A DNA stretch of 64,000 nt from Echinometra lucunter (GCA_029962745.1 CM057165.1:94856-158855); one strand, 5' to 3'; counted from the first letter of the stretch, positions 24,228 to 36,050 are shown. A program made the numbers and translations. The notes: generated from the sequence alone by a model not told the origin.

Positions 24228-24545
24228 GGCAAAAACTGCAGTTCACTCAAGCATGAAATTTGGTGCACAACTCATTTGGCATGTTTGGTAACGAATAAAA
24301 TTTATGTTGCATGCCTTCAAACGCAGAAAACATAAAATATGTGATATCACTGCATCAAAGTCATGGCACGAGGCTTGTGAACTTTAAAAATTGACAATTT
24401 TGCATTTAGGTCGTGTTCACTGAAGCGTGACTAAAGGGTTTGCCCTGAATTTTCCAGGAAATGCAGCTGAGAAGTGTAGCTACATGAGTCTGTATTCAGA
24501 TTTCATCAAAGGTTCCTAATCGAAAAAATACAGGGATATGTTTTA
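24228..24545 (+). repeat. Interspersed repeat with TCACTGAAGCGTGA word
   Basis: Matches 32383-32700 along its whole length, including ttcactgaagcgtgac, aggcttgtgaactttaaaaa and atcaaaggttcct. It contains the word at about 24237 and 24418. It belongs to the family that also makes the long fold-back at 31043-32402. No coding frame was seen. Confidence 0.75.
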
Positions 24546-24819
24546 GGGGGAACTTATTTTTAGTTCTGTGTTTATGTTGGTTTCCTTATGATATATTTCT
24601 TGCTTTCATTCTATTTTCCTCTGCCTAGCATTGTCCTCCTATCATCTTCTCTACTGATGTACTTGACTTTGTCCTTCGCTCATTTTATTTTATAGTCATA
24701 TGTTTTACTATCTGTTTTTTCTTTAATGTTCAACAGTTATCTTCCATTTCTACCGTTTCTATGTTTTAACTTCCCGCGCAACCTGACAGACATTTCCGGG
24801 TTGTAGACCAGTTCTAGAC

Positions 24820-24990
24820 CACTGCACGCTGGAGCGGTAGTAGAACGCTCCAGAAGACCACATCGCGAGGTGGTCTTGTGGACCTTTTTAATATGGTCCG
24901 TGGAGCATTGTAGCTTTCTTGAGCGGTTTGCCTGTTTCTACTTACGTTAGAGCGCTCCCCGCTGGAGCGTTCTGGAAAGAGAGTGTAAAT
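24820..24990. repeat. Short inverted words around agcgctcc
   Basis: Contains tggagcggtagtagaacgct, the hairpin agaccac-atcgcgag-gtggtct (24858-24879), and agagcgctccccgctggagc. A related segment lies at 22445-22540. It is possibly a small hairpin element; its boundaries are unclear. Confidence 0.35.
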
Positions 24991-25702
24991 GAGGCCTAAA
25001 TCTCTAGGGCTAAGTGTGCAATGAACTTCTGAAGTGAGGGAACTCCTATTGTTAAAAAAAAATGTGTACAGTGACATGTGCGAGAGAAGTTGTCTAGTGT
25101 TTCTTGACTTAAACAACACGACACAAACCATTCAAGACATCGACCCGCGGTGTCATATTTTTTTGTTCACATTTTCAACTTACAGCACTGGATCAATTTG
25201 TTCCTGAGAGTTTTCGCCAGAAAACACAAAAATGACAGATTTACATCATCAAATAATGTAACCAAGCAAGTGTGTTTGTTTTCCAAATAATCGTTAACAT
25301 TAACACTATCTATATGCTGTTTATTCATGTCAGGGCTCTAGGGAGTGGACCGTAGCCTATACGGGCTATAGTTCTCAGACGTTTAAGTAAAATTAGGTTT
25401 GAGTGGTGTTTCAATAAAGTTGCAAGCTCTCTAAAGTTTAAAGCTTCATTTTCCTAAATTCAACCCTCTAAATTTGTTTTAATAGAAATAACATTATTTC
25501 TGTCTTTACATGTGTTGTGTTGATGAAAGATTTTGACCATTTTCGACTAATTCATGACTAATAACATGAATTTACACTCCCTTGTGAGAAAACAAAATAG
25601 CATCATGGCACTCGTGGTACAAACAGAGTAATTTGATTGTATATGTTCAAATTACAATTTACCTTTGTTACAAGGGCTAATCATGTTAATCGTCATTGTT
25701 AG

Positions 25703-25822
25703 ATATGAACCCATGTGCGTCCAATCCTTGTGGAGCTGGCGGTTCATGTTATGACGGTCCAGGAATTGACAAGTACACTTGCTACTGTTTTGATGGTTAT
25801 AGCGGAAGAAACTGTGAAACAG
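25703..25822 (+). CDS. EGF domain exon 3
   Basis: The exon lies between cattgttag and gtgagttg, is 120 bp (40 codons) and is in phase 1-1. It encodes MNPCASNPCGAGGSC, YDGPGIDKYTCYC, FDGYSGRNCET: six cysteines, the aromatic-Gly-Tyr-x-Gly turn and the conserved NCET end. It is most like the exon at 21331 (shared GPG loop) and the exon at 43938 ([11 protein letters not shown]). It is the last EGF exon before the three SRCR exons. Confidence 0.85.
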
Positions 25823-26293
25823 GTGAGTTGCTATCATTATGTCTTATTATCGAGCAGATGTCTCTGAATACAGGGTTTCGAATGGGGGGGGGATTTACTT
25901 CCGGTGCATGATATTTGCCACACTTTTCAAGCATACATAATTATAGATAAGTGAATAATATTTTATCGCATTTTAATAAAAAATCTGCGTATAGGAGATG
26001 GAAAGCTCCCAAGGGGAAACATCTTCCCCCTCCCCTTTCGAATTTGGAAAAAGAGGGGAAAGTGTTATGGGAAGTGATAAGAGGAAAAAATAACTTGATT
26101 ATATTGATCACTTCTCGAGAGATTCCTGCTTATTACTGACCTTGCATTCCTCACGGAGTGTAACGACCAGTCTGGTTCAATTTCTCCCTTCCCCCTTCCA
26201 AATGACAGTTAATTTGATGCCGATGTCAAATGCTAAAGTTAATTTTGAGCAAAATCTCCCAACTTCACCTTACATCTTCTTCATCCGCCCTAC

Positions 26294-26437
26294 CAGAGGC
26301 GTCGATCCATGTTTCGGATTGGGGGGCAAGACGACCAAGCGGAGATGAACCCACGGCTACTGATATATACCTGTATGTATATATATATATATATATATAT
26401 ACACTGAAAGAAATGAGAATGGGAGAATAATTTCTTT

Positions 26438-26474
<37 letters not shown>

Positions 26475-26690
26475 TGTGTGTATGTATATGTATATACATA
26501 GACACACACACACACACACACACACCCATATATATAGGCCTATATCTACGTGAAGCATTTTCATTTGGGGGGAATACGCATCTTGCTAGATCGTGAACCA
26601 TCCAGTTGTTTTTTTTTTTTTTAAATAATAAATTTCTTGTTATGGGAGAAGTGTTTAGTAATCAGAATACACTGTAAGCATATATGATAC

Positions 26691-26733
<43 letters not shown>

Positions 26734-27882
26734 TTACCTCGCTGTCAAATATGAACTCTATTTTGTCACATCGCTGGTCCATTTTTGCTGCCCCCCCCCC
26801 CCCAAACCACTCTGTTTGTTTAATCTCACGAGCGAGCGAAGCGAGCGAAGAAGCACACAGTGTTTTTGATGGTAGAAGTAGTAACCCTTTCGGCAAATTA
26901 CACTGTGAGCCCATGAAACATTTACATTATCTATTAGGTCTCATCTCACTGAATTCGTTTGCTTTTCAAAACCATTGATATCAAACGAGCGAGTGCAGCG
27001 AGCGAGGAAAAATATACTCTTTTCCATATGATAGAAGTGTTATTTCGTCATTATGATACATATTATGTGTGATGATAATGTGCATGCGCTATACAAGAAC
27101 GGATTATTATTATTATTATTATTACTATTATTATTATTACTATCATTATCATCATCATCATCAGAATACACTATAAACCTGTCATGCCTGTGTGATATCT
27201 AAATAATACATCAGATCACCTGTAATACTGAATATGACACTGTTTTACCTACCTCGTTTGCAGTCCGAATCCAATCTCTTTCTACATAGCGAGTAAAGTC
27301 AACGACCGACCCCGGCAAAATTATATGGATTCGTCCCCAAAAATTTATCAACCACCTTGCTGCCCAAATATAATGATATTTTGGAATCTCGCTGCTACTT
27401 GCTGCCCGAAATCATCTTGTATCTAGCTTTTACCAGCGAGAGTAGTGAGCGAGCTAGCGAAAAATATATTGTTGTTTTTTTTTATTAATCTAGGCCGTTA
27501 TCTCTTGAAAGTGTATCTATTTTTAGGTTAAGTGGCCGCTCGATTTCTTGGAGTGATATCTTGTTCGGTTATATTACTTCCTATGAGTAGAAGAATAGTA
27601 TAACATTTGATAGAAACACGAGATAAAAATCGATTTCCTTTCATAAGAATAGTAATTATCATCGGCATTAGCAAAGAAACTTAAATGCGAGCGAGCGAAG
27701 CGAGCGAGCGCTTCCCAGTGTCCCATTTTCTTTCTTTTTTTTTCTTGTTTTCCACTTTCATTTCACTTCTCTCCTTCCTTTTCCTTTCTTTTCTCTTTCT
27801 TTTTTCTTTTTTTTTTTCTGGTTCGGAAATTATTGGGGGCAAAATGATATCTCCCCCCCACCCCCCAGGATCGACGCCTCTG
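26294..27882 (-). mobile_element. Second hAT-type element with CGCTCGC units
   Basis: Perfect 15 bp terminal repeats, cagaggcgtcgatcc (26294-26308) and complement (27868-27882). The 8 bp flanks cgccctac (26286-26293) and cgctctac (27883-27890) match at seven of eight positions. Reverse-oriented units lie at about 26829, 26985, 27440 and 27688 (gcgagcgaagcgagcg), with ttatttcgtcatt and caaaatgatat-type spacers as in the element at 15099. Internal (AT)n and (TTA)n microsatellites and a poly-C tract occur. There is no transposase frame. Confidence 0.85.
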
Positions 27883-28016
27883 CGCTCTACATCATAACAC
27901 CCTACCCATCAAAAGATACGAAAATCCTATGTAACATTAACTTGCAATACACTTTTAGCCTTCATGTCTTTCACAAGGGCTGGGGGAGAGAAACTCTAGC
28001 GCGAGTGGTAAATCTG

Positions 28017-28188
28017 GGCCCCGTTGCATAAAACTTACCATTGATGGTAACTTTGCCATAAATCAGTAAACGGTAACTTCAATGGAAACCTTGAATTTCT
28101 GTTGGCTGTTGGGCAGTGTTACCATGCTAGTTACTCGCCTATTGATGGCAGAAGTACCATTAATTGTACATTTTATGAAACGGGGCGC
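28017..28188. mobile_element. Small hairpin MITE, GGCCCCGTT termini
   Basis: Ends gggccccgttgcataaaac and ttttatgaaacggggcgc are inverted. It is about 170 bp with a central tgttggctg. It resembles the MITEs at 46364, 53658 and 58926 in terminal sequence (GTTTCATAAAA) and central element. Confidence 0.75.
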
Positions 28189-28514
28189 AGATATAGGTAG
28201 ATGGTATTTTGCTTCAATTCAGTGCATGGAGGAACAGACAGGCAGACCTTGCTCTTTCTAAACTACGAGGGAAGGAGGATATTCCTAGAGAGAGTTTCTT
28301 TTGGTCATCCCACCTCTTCTTTAGTTCACAACTGAAGTGTAACTCTCATAGAAAAAAAAGCATGTTCATCATGTGGATCCTGGTCATTGTACATAAAACT
28401 ATTCAATGTAATGAACAGAGGGGATTATGATTGTGTTTTACACCAGAAGATTGTAAACAGTTATTATTTTCGTAAATAATGACCCAGTATTCTTTCATTT
28501 TAACATGAATCAAG

Positions 28515-28820
28515 CACGTCTGGTGAATGGTAGCTACCCTACTGAAGGGCGAGTAGAGGTGTACAACAACACATGGGGTACTGTTTGTGACTACAGTTGG
28601 GACATACAGGATGCTAGAGTCTTCTGTAGGAGCATCGGCTATCCTGACGCAGTGAGGGCTCGCTATGATGCTGCTTATGGGATGGGTACCGGTTCAGTGG
28701 TGTTGGATCGAGTGTACTGCAATGGAAATGAAGCCAGTCTTTTCGACTGTCCTTATTATAACTATTATGAAGGTTATTGCTCACACTGGAACGATGCAGG
28801 AGCAGTTTGTTACCCTGATG
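28515..28820 (+). CDS. SRCR domain exon 1
   Basis: The exon follows acaggatgaatcaag-type acceptor (aatcaag) and ends before gtaaggac. It is 306 bp (102 codons) in phase 1-1. It encodes a whole group A SRCR domain: RLVNG, EGRVEVY, WGTVCDYSW, ARVFCRSIGY, VVLDRVYCNGNE, LFDCPY, YCSHWNDAGAVC. The six cysteines correspond to C2, C3, C5, C6, C7 and C8 of the SRCR fold. The acceptor is less pyrimidine-rich than in the other exons (ttttaacatgaatcaag). A single-exon SRCR is typical of the group A organisation. Confidence 0.88.
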
Positions 28821-29570
28821 GTAAGGACTAAATGCTCGTAGATATTCAAATCCTGATAAATACATTCCGTTAAGCATATCTACCAAGAATTTCTATAATA
28901 ACTCCTTTTTTCAACCTCAGTCATTTTTATATAAATTTTATTTTAGCATCAAATAATTAAGCATTTCACCACCAACTACTCAGAACCTTAATAAGCTTGT
29001 GTTTTTAGTCTTCCAGAATTTTATAAAGCAAGAGAAAACGCTCATCCTAATCTTAAGGCCTTGGGGAAACATTTTACGATTCTTTCAGATACAGCGTGTT
29101 AGTTTGAATAGTAGTTATTATTGTAGTTATTTTATTGTCAGATAAGGGAATTATTTCCCTGGTAAGAAAGTTCAGATTGCACCCCGCCGTTGTACAGTCA
29201 TTTCGTGAAATTATCTTGCAGTTATACTGCAACAGAAAAATGCTCTTGCATCATAAGAGTGCACTTAATGACAGGGCGTGAGTTATAAAGTTTAAGAGAA
29301 AAGGTAAATAAGTTTTAGTATTTAGTACAGCAGTTAGAAGGTCATTGCCTATAAACATGCAGATGACCATACTTCATGACGGCTACTTTACGAGGAAAAG
29401 GTCTAAACCTTTCTTATGTCAAGGAGCGTACAGATGTATACGAAAATGAATCATCTGCTTGTTTACCATGTATCCTAGTACTGCTTGATATGCTTATGTA
29501 ACTGTCTCACCCCCGCCCCTACCACCTCTCCTTCTCTCTCACTCCATAAATATCTCTCCAGCCCTTCCAT

Positions 29571-30256
29571 ATATGCAGCAATGAAAATACCCACATAAAA
29601 TTCGACTTGAGGTCTGGCCACCTCAAGCCGGCAGACCTCAAGCCCACAACGGAACTTAGAAAATTTAGGAACAAATACAGCATAGGCCGTAATGTATGGC
29701 GGCCTGTTCAGTTAGTGAACAGTTCTTGCCTAGAGTTATTGTTTAGGTCAAACAGTTGACTTGAAGTCATCAATTATAGTATCTGGTGACCCAGGGGTAT
29801 CGCTTCCATTTAAGTATCTATTTTTTCGGGGACGGATGGAAGGAACGGGGAACACATAAAAATGATACATCATTTGTCAAATTTTCACCTAGGGTTGCTT
29901 TTTAGGTCATTAAGCTAACTTGGAGTAACTATTGCGCATTTTCATGGTGTTTTTTCAGATTTGTTGGTTTAGATTCAATCTAAAGTGTCCATTCCCCTTT
30001 TCTTTTTCTTTTTTTTTGGAGGGGGGGGGGTCAAACTGACCCAGAGCTATTGCTTAGGCCAGACAGTCATCAAACAGTCACCAATGGCTAGTACTGATAA
30101 GCCATGAGTATCGCTTCCACTTGAAGATAATGATCAGGCACCCTACGGCCTACACTGTATTTGCTCTTAAAATTTTCGTTGTCGACTTGAGGTTTATCAG
30201 CTTGAGGTGGCCAGACGTCATGTCGACTTTCATGTGGGTATTGCCATTGCTGCATA
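29571..30256. mobile_element. Fold-back element with about 100-150 bp arms
   Basis: atgcagcaatgaaaataccc.. with ggtctggccacctcaag (29572-29640) is the imperfect complement of cttgaggtggccagac.. cattgctgcat (30199-30254). The complementarity continues inward through gcaaatacag/ctgtatttgc and ggccgta/tacggcc. The interior repeats gtatcgcttcca in direct orientation (29797, 30108). No coding frame was seen. Confidence 0.75.
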
Positions 30257-30446
30257 TATATATTTGTGACCTCTGCTACAACTGTCAAAACTACTGTACA
30301 TGTACTTTAATTCACACACAAATGGACATTTAAATGAGAAGGATAAGGAATATTTTGATGTGGAACCATCATCATCTTATCGGACGATGGATGGCTTTCG
30401 ACATTCGGTTAAACTTAGTCAATTTTTATCTTACGTTATCTTACAG

Positions 30447-30764
30447 CCCGTCTGATAAACGGAAGTAGTCCTCACGAAGGTCGAGTTGAAGTTTATCGCA
30501 ATGGCTCTTGGGGTACAGTTAGCGCTTCCTCGTGGTCTCTGCTCTATTTCCGCCATGTATCTCGTGTCGTCTGCCGAAGTTTAGGGTATCCAGACCAAGC
30601 TTCAACTTTCTTTAACGCCCACTTCGGTCAAGGTACAGGCCCCATATATTTGAATGGAGTGCATTGTACTGGAGATGAGAGGAGCATATTTGATTGCCGT
30701 CTAAATGACTTCAATGGATACTCTAACCATAATAATGATGTTGGTGTCAGATGCCAACCAAATG
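30447..30764 (+). CDS. SRCR domain exon 2, lacking the C2-C7 cysteine pair
   Basis: The exon lies between ttatcttacag and gtatgttt, is 318 bp (106 codons), in phase 1-1 and with an open frame throughout. It encodes RLINGSSPHEGRVEVY, WGTVSASSW, VVCRSLGYPD, GTGPIYLNGVHC, FDC, and GYSNHNNDVGVRC. Only four of the six group A cysteines remain. The C2 position is Ser (agc, 30521-30523) and the C7 position is Ser (tct, 30722-30724). In known SRCR folds C2 and C7 bond to each other, so exactly one disulfide is lost. A four-residue insertion (SLLYFRHVS region) also makes this domain longer than its neighbours. The rest of the fold signature is intact, so it looks functional rather than decayed. Confidence 0.87.
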
Positions 30765-31042
30765 GTATGTTTTTGAGACTTCTGGTATTTTGCTTTTTTT
30801 TCTCATTTTTTCAGTTACACTTTCGTAAAAGTTCCCGACCCCTGTCGCCTTGTCATGAAAACTGTTTTATCTCTAATATTGTCGTGTTAAGCGCTAAGAC
30901 GAAATTGATATTGCGAAAATGTTCTAACTTTTGTTGTAGCTTTTGTTGTAACTTTGTTCTTTCTGCACATAATCCTAGTTTACTAGGAGATAATATTATG
31001 AGAGACGAATAGTATTATGTAAAATTATTATTTTATCGTTTT

Positions 31043-32402
31043 ACCAAATTTCACGGTTGAGTGAGCACAAGGCGAAAATTTCAAAAGCTATGTTCTTGCG
31101 TGCTAAATTTGATCTAATGCGAAGGAATTCATGTTTTGTAAGGGTCTTCACGACTATTGCAAAATATACCTTATAATTCACGGCTGAATGAACACATAAT
31201 GAAAGCAAAGTATCAACATCTTAAGATCATGAAGTAAGTATTGCTTTATGTTTGTGCACTAAAAATCATACGAATAACATTTTTAGCCTTATAAATGACC
31301 GGTGTTCATGTATCAATGACCAGGTGGCATTTTATTGAAAGTTCACCCTTCAATGTTAATGTTGGACTGGAAAGGCTCTTTTTTCACTTCTGGACCAAAG
31401 TTCGATTGCTTAATTTCGTTAACTTTCAGAAGTCTTCTTGGGGAGTTCGTCTGATTTGATTTTCATTGAAATTCCGATTTCTTACGCTTCAGTGAGCAAA
31501 TGAGATAAGAAAATTATGAAAATGAGAAGGAAAGTTTACTGGGTTGTCCTTACTCCGTGTCGTATCGGATGCTTTATTTGGCAAAGGTTCCCGTTGGTTA
31601 GTGATCTCCTGAAGGTATGTGCAAAGCTTCATGCAAGAATTCGCAGTAGAATGAGCAAAAATCATTAATGAAAATAGGCCAAATTTCCTTTTTGTTCAAG
31701 ATACCTTTGACAGTATGCCCGGTCAGGAAGCAGAGGTTTCAGAAAAGTGAGGTTTGGCCTATTTCTATTGATGATTTTTGTTCATCCTAATGCGAGTTAT
31801 TGCATGAAACTTTGCACATATCTTCAGAAGATCATCAACGGGAACTTTAAATGCCAAATTAAGCATCCGGCGATAAGGCACGGAGTAAGGACAACGCCCT
31901 AAACTTCCTTCTCAGTTGCATAATTTTCCCATCTCCTTTGCTCACTGAAGCGTATAAGAGATCAGGACTTCGATGAATATCAAATCAGACTAACTACCCA
32001 AGAAGACTTCTAATAGTTAACGAAACTAAGCAATAGAATTTTGGTCCATAAGTGGTAAAAGAGCTTTTCCAGTACCACATGCTTATTGAAGCGTGAACTT
32101 TCAATGACATGCCATCGGATCATTGATTCGTGTACAACGGCTATATAAACATGCTAAAAATGTTATTCGTATGATTTTTAGTGCACAAAATTAAAGCAGT
32201 ACTTACTTCATTTATCTAAGATGGTAATGTCTTGTTTTTATTACGTGTTCATGCAATCGTGAAGTGATAGCCTTGCAATAGTCGTTAAGATCCTTACAAA
32301 ACATGAATTCCTTCGCATAAGATCAAATTTAGCACGCGAAAGATGTCAAAACAGTCATTTTTGCAATTTTCACCTTGTTCTCACTCAAGCGTGAAATTTG
32401 AC
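31043..32402. mobile_element. Long fold-back element with about 640 bp arms
   Basis: Arm 31043-31690 (starting accaaatttcacggttgagt) is the imperfect complement of arm 31750-32402 (ending actcaagcgtgaaatttg). Matching islands occur in mirror order through the whole length: gcgtgctaaatttgatct, aaaatcatacgaataacatt, cagaagtcttcttgggg, gtccttactccgtg and aaaataggccaaa. The core word tcactgaagcgtga recurs at about 31938, 32085, 32252 and 32383. It lies within the intron between SRCR exons 2 and 3. Confidence 0.85.
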
Positions 32403-32700
32403 GCAAAAGTCATTTGGTATGTCTGGAAGCGCATAAAATTCATGTAGCATGTTTTCTGACGCTGAAAATTTTGAGTTCTGTTCCGATGTCACTGAATCAA
32501 AGTTATGACATGAGGCTTGTGAACTTTAAAAAGTGACTATTTTGCATTTAGGCTGTGTTCACTGAAGCGTGACGGAATGGTCTGCAATTATTTTTACAGG
32601 AAATGTAGCTAAGAAATATAGCTACATGCCTCTGTATTCAGATCTCATCAAAGGTTCCTGATTGAAACAATACACAGATTTGTTTTAAAGGGGGTACCCA
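32403..32700 (+). repeat. Flanking copy of the TCACTGAAGCGTGA family
   Basis: Continues directly from the fold-back and is homologous to 24245-24545, with the core word at about 32557. Downstream at 32863-32899 is a perfect 13 bp hairpin, tacccactttgac / gtcaaagtgggta, with a third copy of tacccacttt at 32991. Confidence 0.65.
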
Positions 32701-33754
32701 ATGCTGAAACAATGTTAGTTCCTTTAAAAGAGTATGATTTTATTAGCAGAAAATCATCTGCCTAAAGTTTTTTTTAAAAGTCGTGTTGCCAAGGAAACCC
32801 CCAAATGTGGTAGGATTTCAGGATATTTTTGATCCCTCAGCTGTGACCCAGTTTCAACTGGGTACCCACTTTGACATCAAAATTACGTCAAAGTGGGTAA
32901 CTTGTCGCGCAATTCTAGCAAAATGCGCGCAAGGTATAATACATATTGTACAGTCTAGCGCGCAGCACAACTGCAAAGCGCGAAGCTGGGTACCCACTTT
33001 TACGTCATACCCCATACTCAAATTTTTTGGTCCACTCTTGACTTTTTATTAGAAATTAGCCAAAATGCATTGATTTCCATTGAAAATCATCAAATTTTTA
33101 ATGTTATTCTTCTTAGAATTCTTTTCCCGATCATATATAAATTTTGTTTTTACCATTGTGTAATCACTTTAAGGGGAACTTAATTTTTCTTTTGTGTTTA
33201 GTTGCGTTGAATACAATAAACAAAACAAACTAAACGAAGCATAGCGGGAGCGTTTGCACGAATTCACGAATGCAGCAAGTACGTCTATAGCCTCCTTGAG
33301 GAGGTTTAGTGCAGTACTCTCAAGACAAGATAACCTTCCACGCCATTCCTACAATCTTACTGCTTGAATTTAACAGTGTGAAAATGATTTCACACCTTGT
33401 TTCACACTATGAACAAACTGTGGGACACTGTCAAGTTCTTTCCGGCAAGGATCATACTATGCTACAAGCGGTGAACAAAAGAAATCTGTTTTGGTACTAA
33501 TGATAGCTAATGGAAAACAATTTGATAACTGTGATGAATAATACTTTTTTGATGGCAATTTTTACACATTGCAATTTTGAAATATCAAGAAACATGTATA
33601 AACATGATAAAAGGGGCCGAAACGTTTCTGTTCGGAGGGGGTGGAGGGAATTATACTGGTAGTAAACATTTGAGGTGGGGCCCCAAAGAACATTTGACCC
33701 CCTCCCGACACCTACATCCTTTTTATTGTCCTTGTTTATCATTATTTGTTCCAG

Positions 33755-34060
33755 TTCGTCTGGTCAGTGGCGGTAACTCTCGTGAAGGTCGTGTAGAAGT
33801 CTACCACGGTGACAGATGGGGCACTATTTGCGATCAATCCTGGGGTATGGAAGAAGCTAACGTAATCTGCAGAAGTCTAGGGTATCCTTACGCACTTCAG
33901 TACTTCCACAATGCCTACTTCGGACCGGGTAGTGGTGATATCTTGCTGAATCGTGTTTCCTGCACCGGCAACGAGTCTAGCATCTTTTACTGTAATCACA
34001 TCGGTGTTGGTGTTAACAGTTGTTCACATTATGATGACGTAGGAGTTCGATGCGCGACTG
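33755..34060 (+). CDS. SRCR domain exon 3
   Basis: The exon lies between tttgttccag and gtacgtct, is 306 bp (102 codons) and is in phase 1-1. It is a canonical group A SRCR domain with six cysteines: RLVSGGNSREGRVEVY, WGTICDQSW, NVICRSLGY, GPGSGDILLNRVSCTGNES, FYCNH, SCSHYDDVGVRC. The acidic D-D residues next to C7, which bind metal in many SRCR ligand-binding domains, are present (HYDD), as is the Asp after C2. It has the same length as SRCR exon 1. It is followed by a large repeat-filled intron. Confidence 0.9.
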
Positions 34061-34169
34061 GTACGTCTTTGTAATCCTATAATTACTAGGATATTTATTG
34101 TATGCATAATTTTATATATTTATATAAGTGTATCCACATCTTGTACATGATAGATATGTAGATCTGACC

Positions 34170-34423
34170 CAGGGCCGTACGCAAGTTTTTTTCTTTTTAA
34201 GGGGAGGGGGGGCAGGACTTTTTAAAAACTTTTCGAAGAGACTCAAAGGTGAGGGGAGTGAAGCGACCGAGCTGGTCATGAGGGCGCGTTTGCATTTTTA
34301 AAATTGAAATTGAAAGATCTGGTGCACATTTTTATGAATTTTGTGAAAAATTTTCAGTAAAAAATTGTAAGTTTTCAAAATTTCGGAGGGGGCACCCCCC
34401 TCCCCACGCTGCGTACGGTCATG
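34170..34423. mobile_element. Small MITE with GCCGTACGCA termini
   Basis: cagggccgtacgca (34170-34183) and tgcgtacggtcatg (34410-34423) are imperfect inverted ends, each with an adjacent G or C run. The element is about 250 bp. The 8 bp flanks (atctgacc and gtccattc) do not match, so a target duplication is not visible. Confidence 0.55.
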
Positions 34424-34630
34424 GTCCATTCATATTTTTTTTCAGTTTCATAGAAGACATTTTCAAATGAGTAGATGTTCGTTTGAATTTCGTGCTTTGT
34501 CATCCCTTTTCATCAATCATCTCTCAGATATACTGACAAACAGCAAATCTGTCACATTGACACTCAACGTGTTGATGGGTGCAAAATAAGTATTTGCTTT
34601 CAGTGACACTGATAGCGTTCAACATTTATA

Positions 34631-35626
34631 CAGGGCGTATCAATAAAAACCTTACACTTTTGAAGAAAAAAAAACTGTCAAAATTAAATTTCAACATATA
34701 GAGAAGATTTTTCAGGTTGATAAGTGCCCAATAGTCTCTTCTATCGGAGTGCCGTCAAGAAAACAAATTTTTGTTCACACGCGGGGCGAGCACTAATGTT
34801 TTTATCCAGAGTGCGAAAATGACTTGCTCCAAATTGAAAGAAGACGGAAAATTAAACTAGCAGTCTGGATAAGTACTGCCATTCAAATAAATCACTCTTT
34901 TGCATAAATTCAGGATTATGTTATGACATTCTAGGAATTTTGTGTCAATCTTCTATCACAATTTTAAAGATTTCATTGCTTTATGTATGATAAAATTACT
35001 TCGAGATCTTTAAACCACAGTATTCACATTTCACAGACACATCAAATCCACATGCCAATCATTCGTCGGGAAGAAAAGTACCAAATTAATCCATCTTCCG
35101 AACATTCACTAAATAAAAAAAATCAATCAATCAACAATCATTCCATCAATACACTAACCGATAGATCAGTCAGTCACTCAATCAATCAATCAATGCATTA
35201 TTCGGTCATTCAACGATTCAGCCAGTCAGTCAATCAACCAGTCAATCAAGAAGGTAATCAGTTATTCAGCAATCAGTCAATTGATTGATCAATGAATAAT
35301 TCAATTGCTCAAGCCATTGATCAGTCATGCATTCGGGCAATTCTGTGGCAAAGAGCAATTTATTTCATGGGCAGTACTTATTCAGACTGCTTGTTTGATT
35401 TCTTCTTCTTTCACTTTGGCACAAGTCATTTTTCACGCTCTGAACAAAAACAGTCAGCGTTCGCCTAAGTGTGAGCAAAAATTTATATTGCGAGTGGCAC
35501 TTGACACACAATGCTTGACAGATGAGTATACTGGGCTACAATTGACATTAAAAAATCTTCAAAATATTTTGAAATGCAATTATGACAGATTTTTCAGAAG
35601 TAAACATTTTTTATTGATACGCACTC
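34631..35626. mobile_element. Fold-back element, CAGGGCGTATCAATAAAAA termini
   Basis: Arm 34631-34885 and arm 35369-35626 are imperfect reverse complements, with mirrored islands such as gcgtatcaataaaaa, tttttgttcacacg, aaaatgacttgctcc and cagtctggataagtactgcc. The central 480 bp has degenerate (CAAT)n repeats at 35095-35300. The 130-codon open frame at 35305-35697 lies largely in the right arm and is not a gene. Confidence 0.8.
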
Positions 35627-36018
35627 TAATAGAGGGAATCGTTTCTAGCTTTCAATGTAATGAAGTAAAAAAAAATCAAAGTATCACGAGAAAGTAGAAG
35701 TGGTTAAAGACTTGACTTACCTTAAAGGCTCATATTACATTTGTTTTGACGAATTTGACGAACTGAAATAACAACATACCGGATTTGTTTGATAAAGTGA
35801 CGAATTTGATCCTATAGCATTCCTGCAACTCACTTCGGCAGAGACGTTTTTCGGTGAAAAGGGATGAATTTGGATGCTTCTTTCCGAAATTTATTGGACG
35901 AAAAACGAATAGGGAGGACATTTTTTAAACGAAATTAGCGCAAGTTTCTCTGGAAAGGTGCTCCCTCGTGATTAAAGCATGCGGGGACTTGTGCGGGTCC
36001 GCGAATTAGGTTACACAC

Positions 36019-36050
<32 letters not shown>

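Noticed and set aside
34983..35288. Asn/Ser/Gln-rich 101-codon frame
   Set aside because: It is a translation of degenerate (CAAT)n repeats in the centre of the same fold-back element.
35305..35697. 130-codon open frame
   Set aside because: It lies mostly within the right arm of the fold-back element at 34631-35626 and has no recognisable domain.
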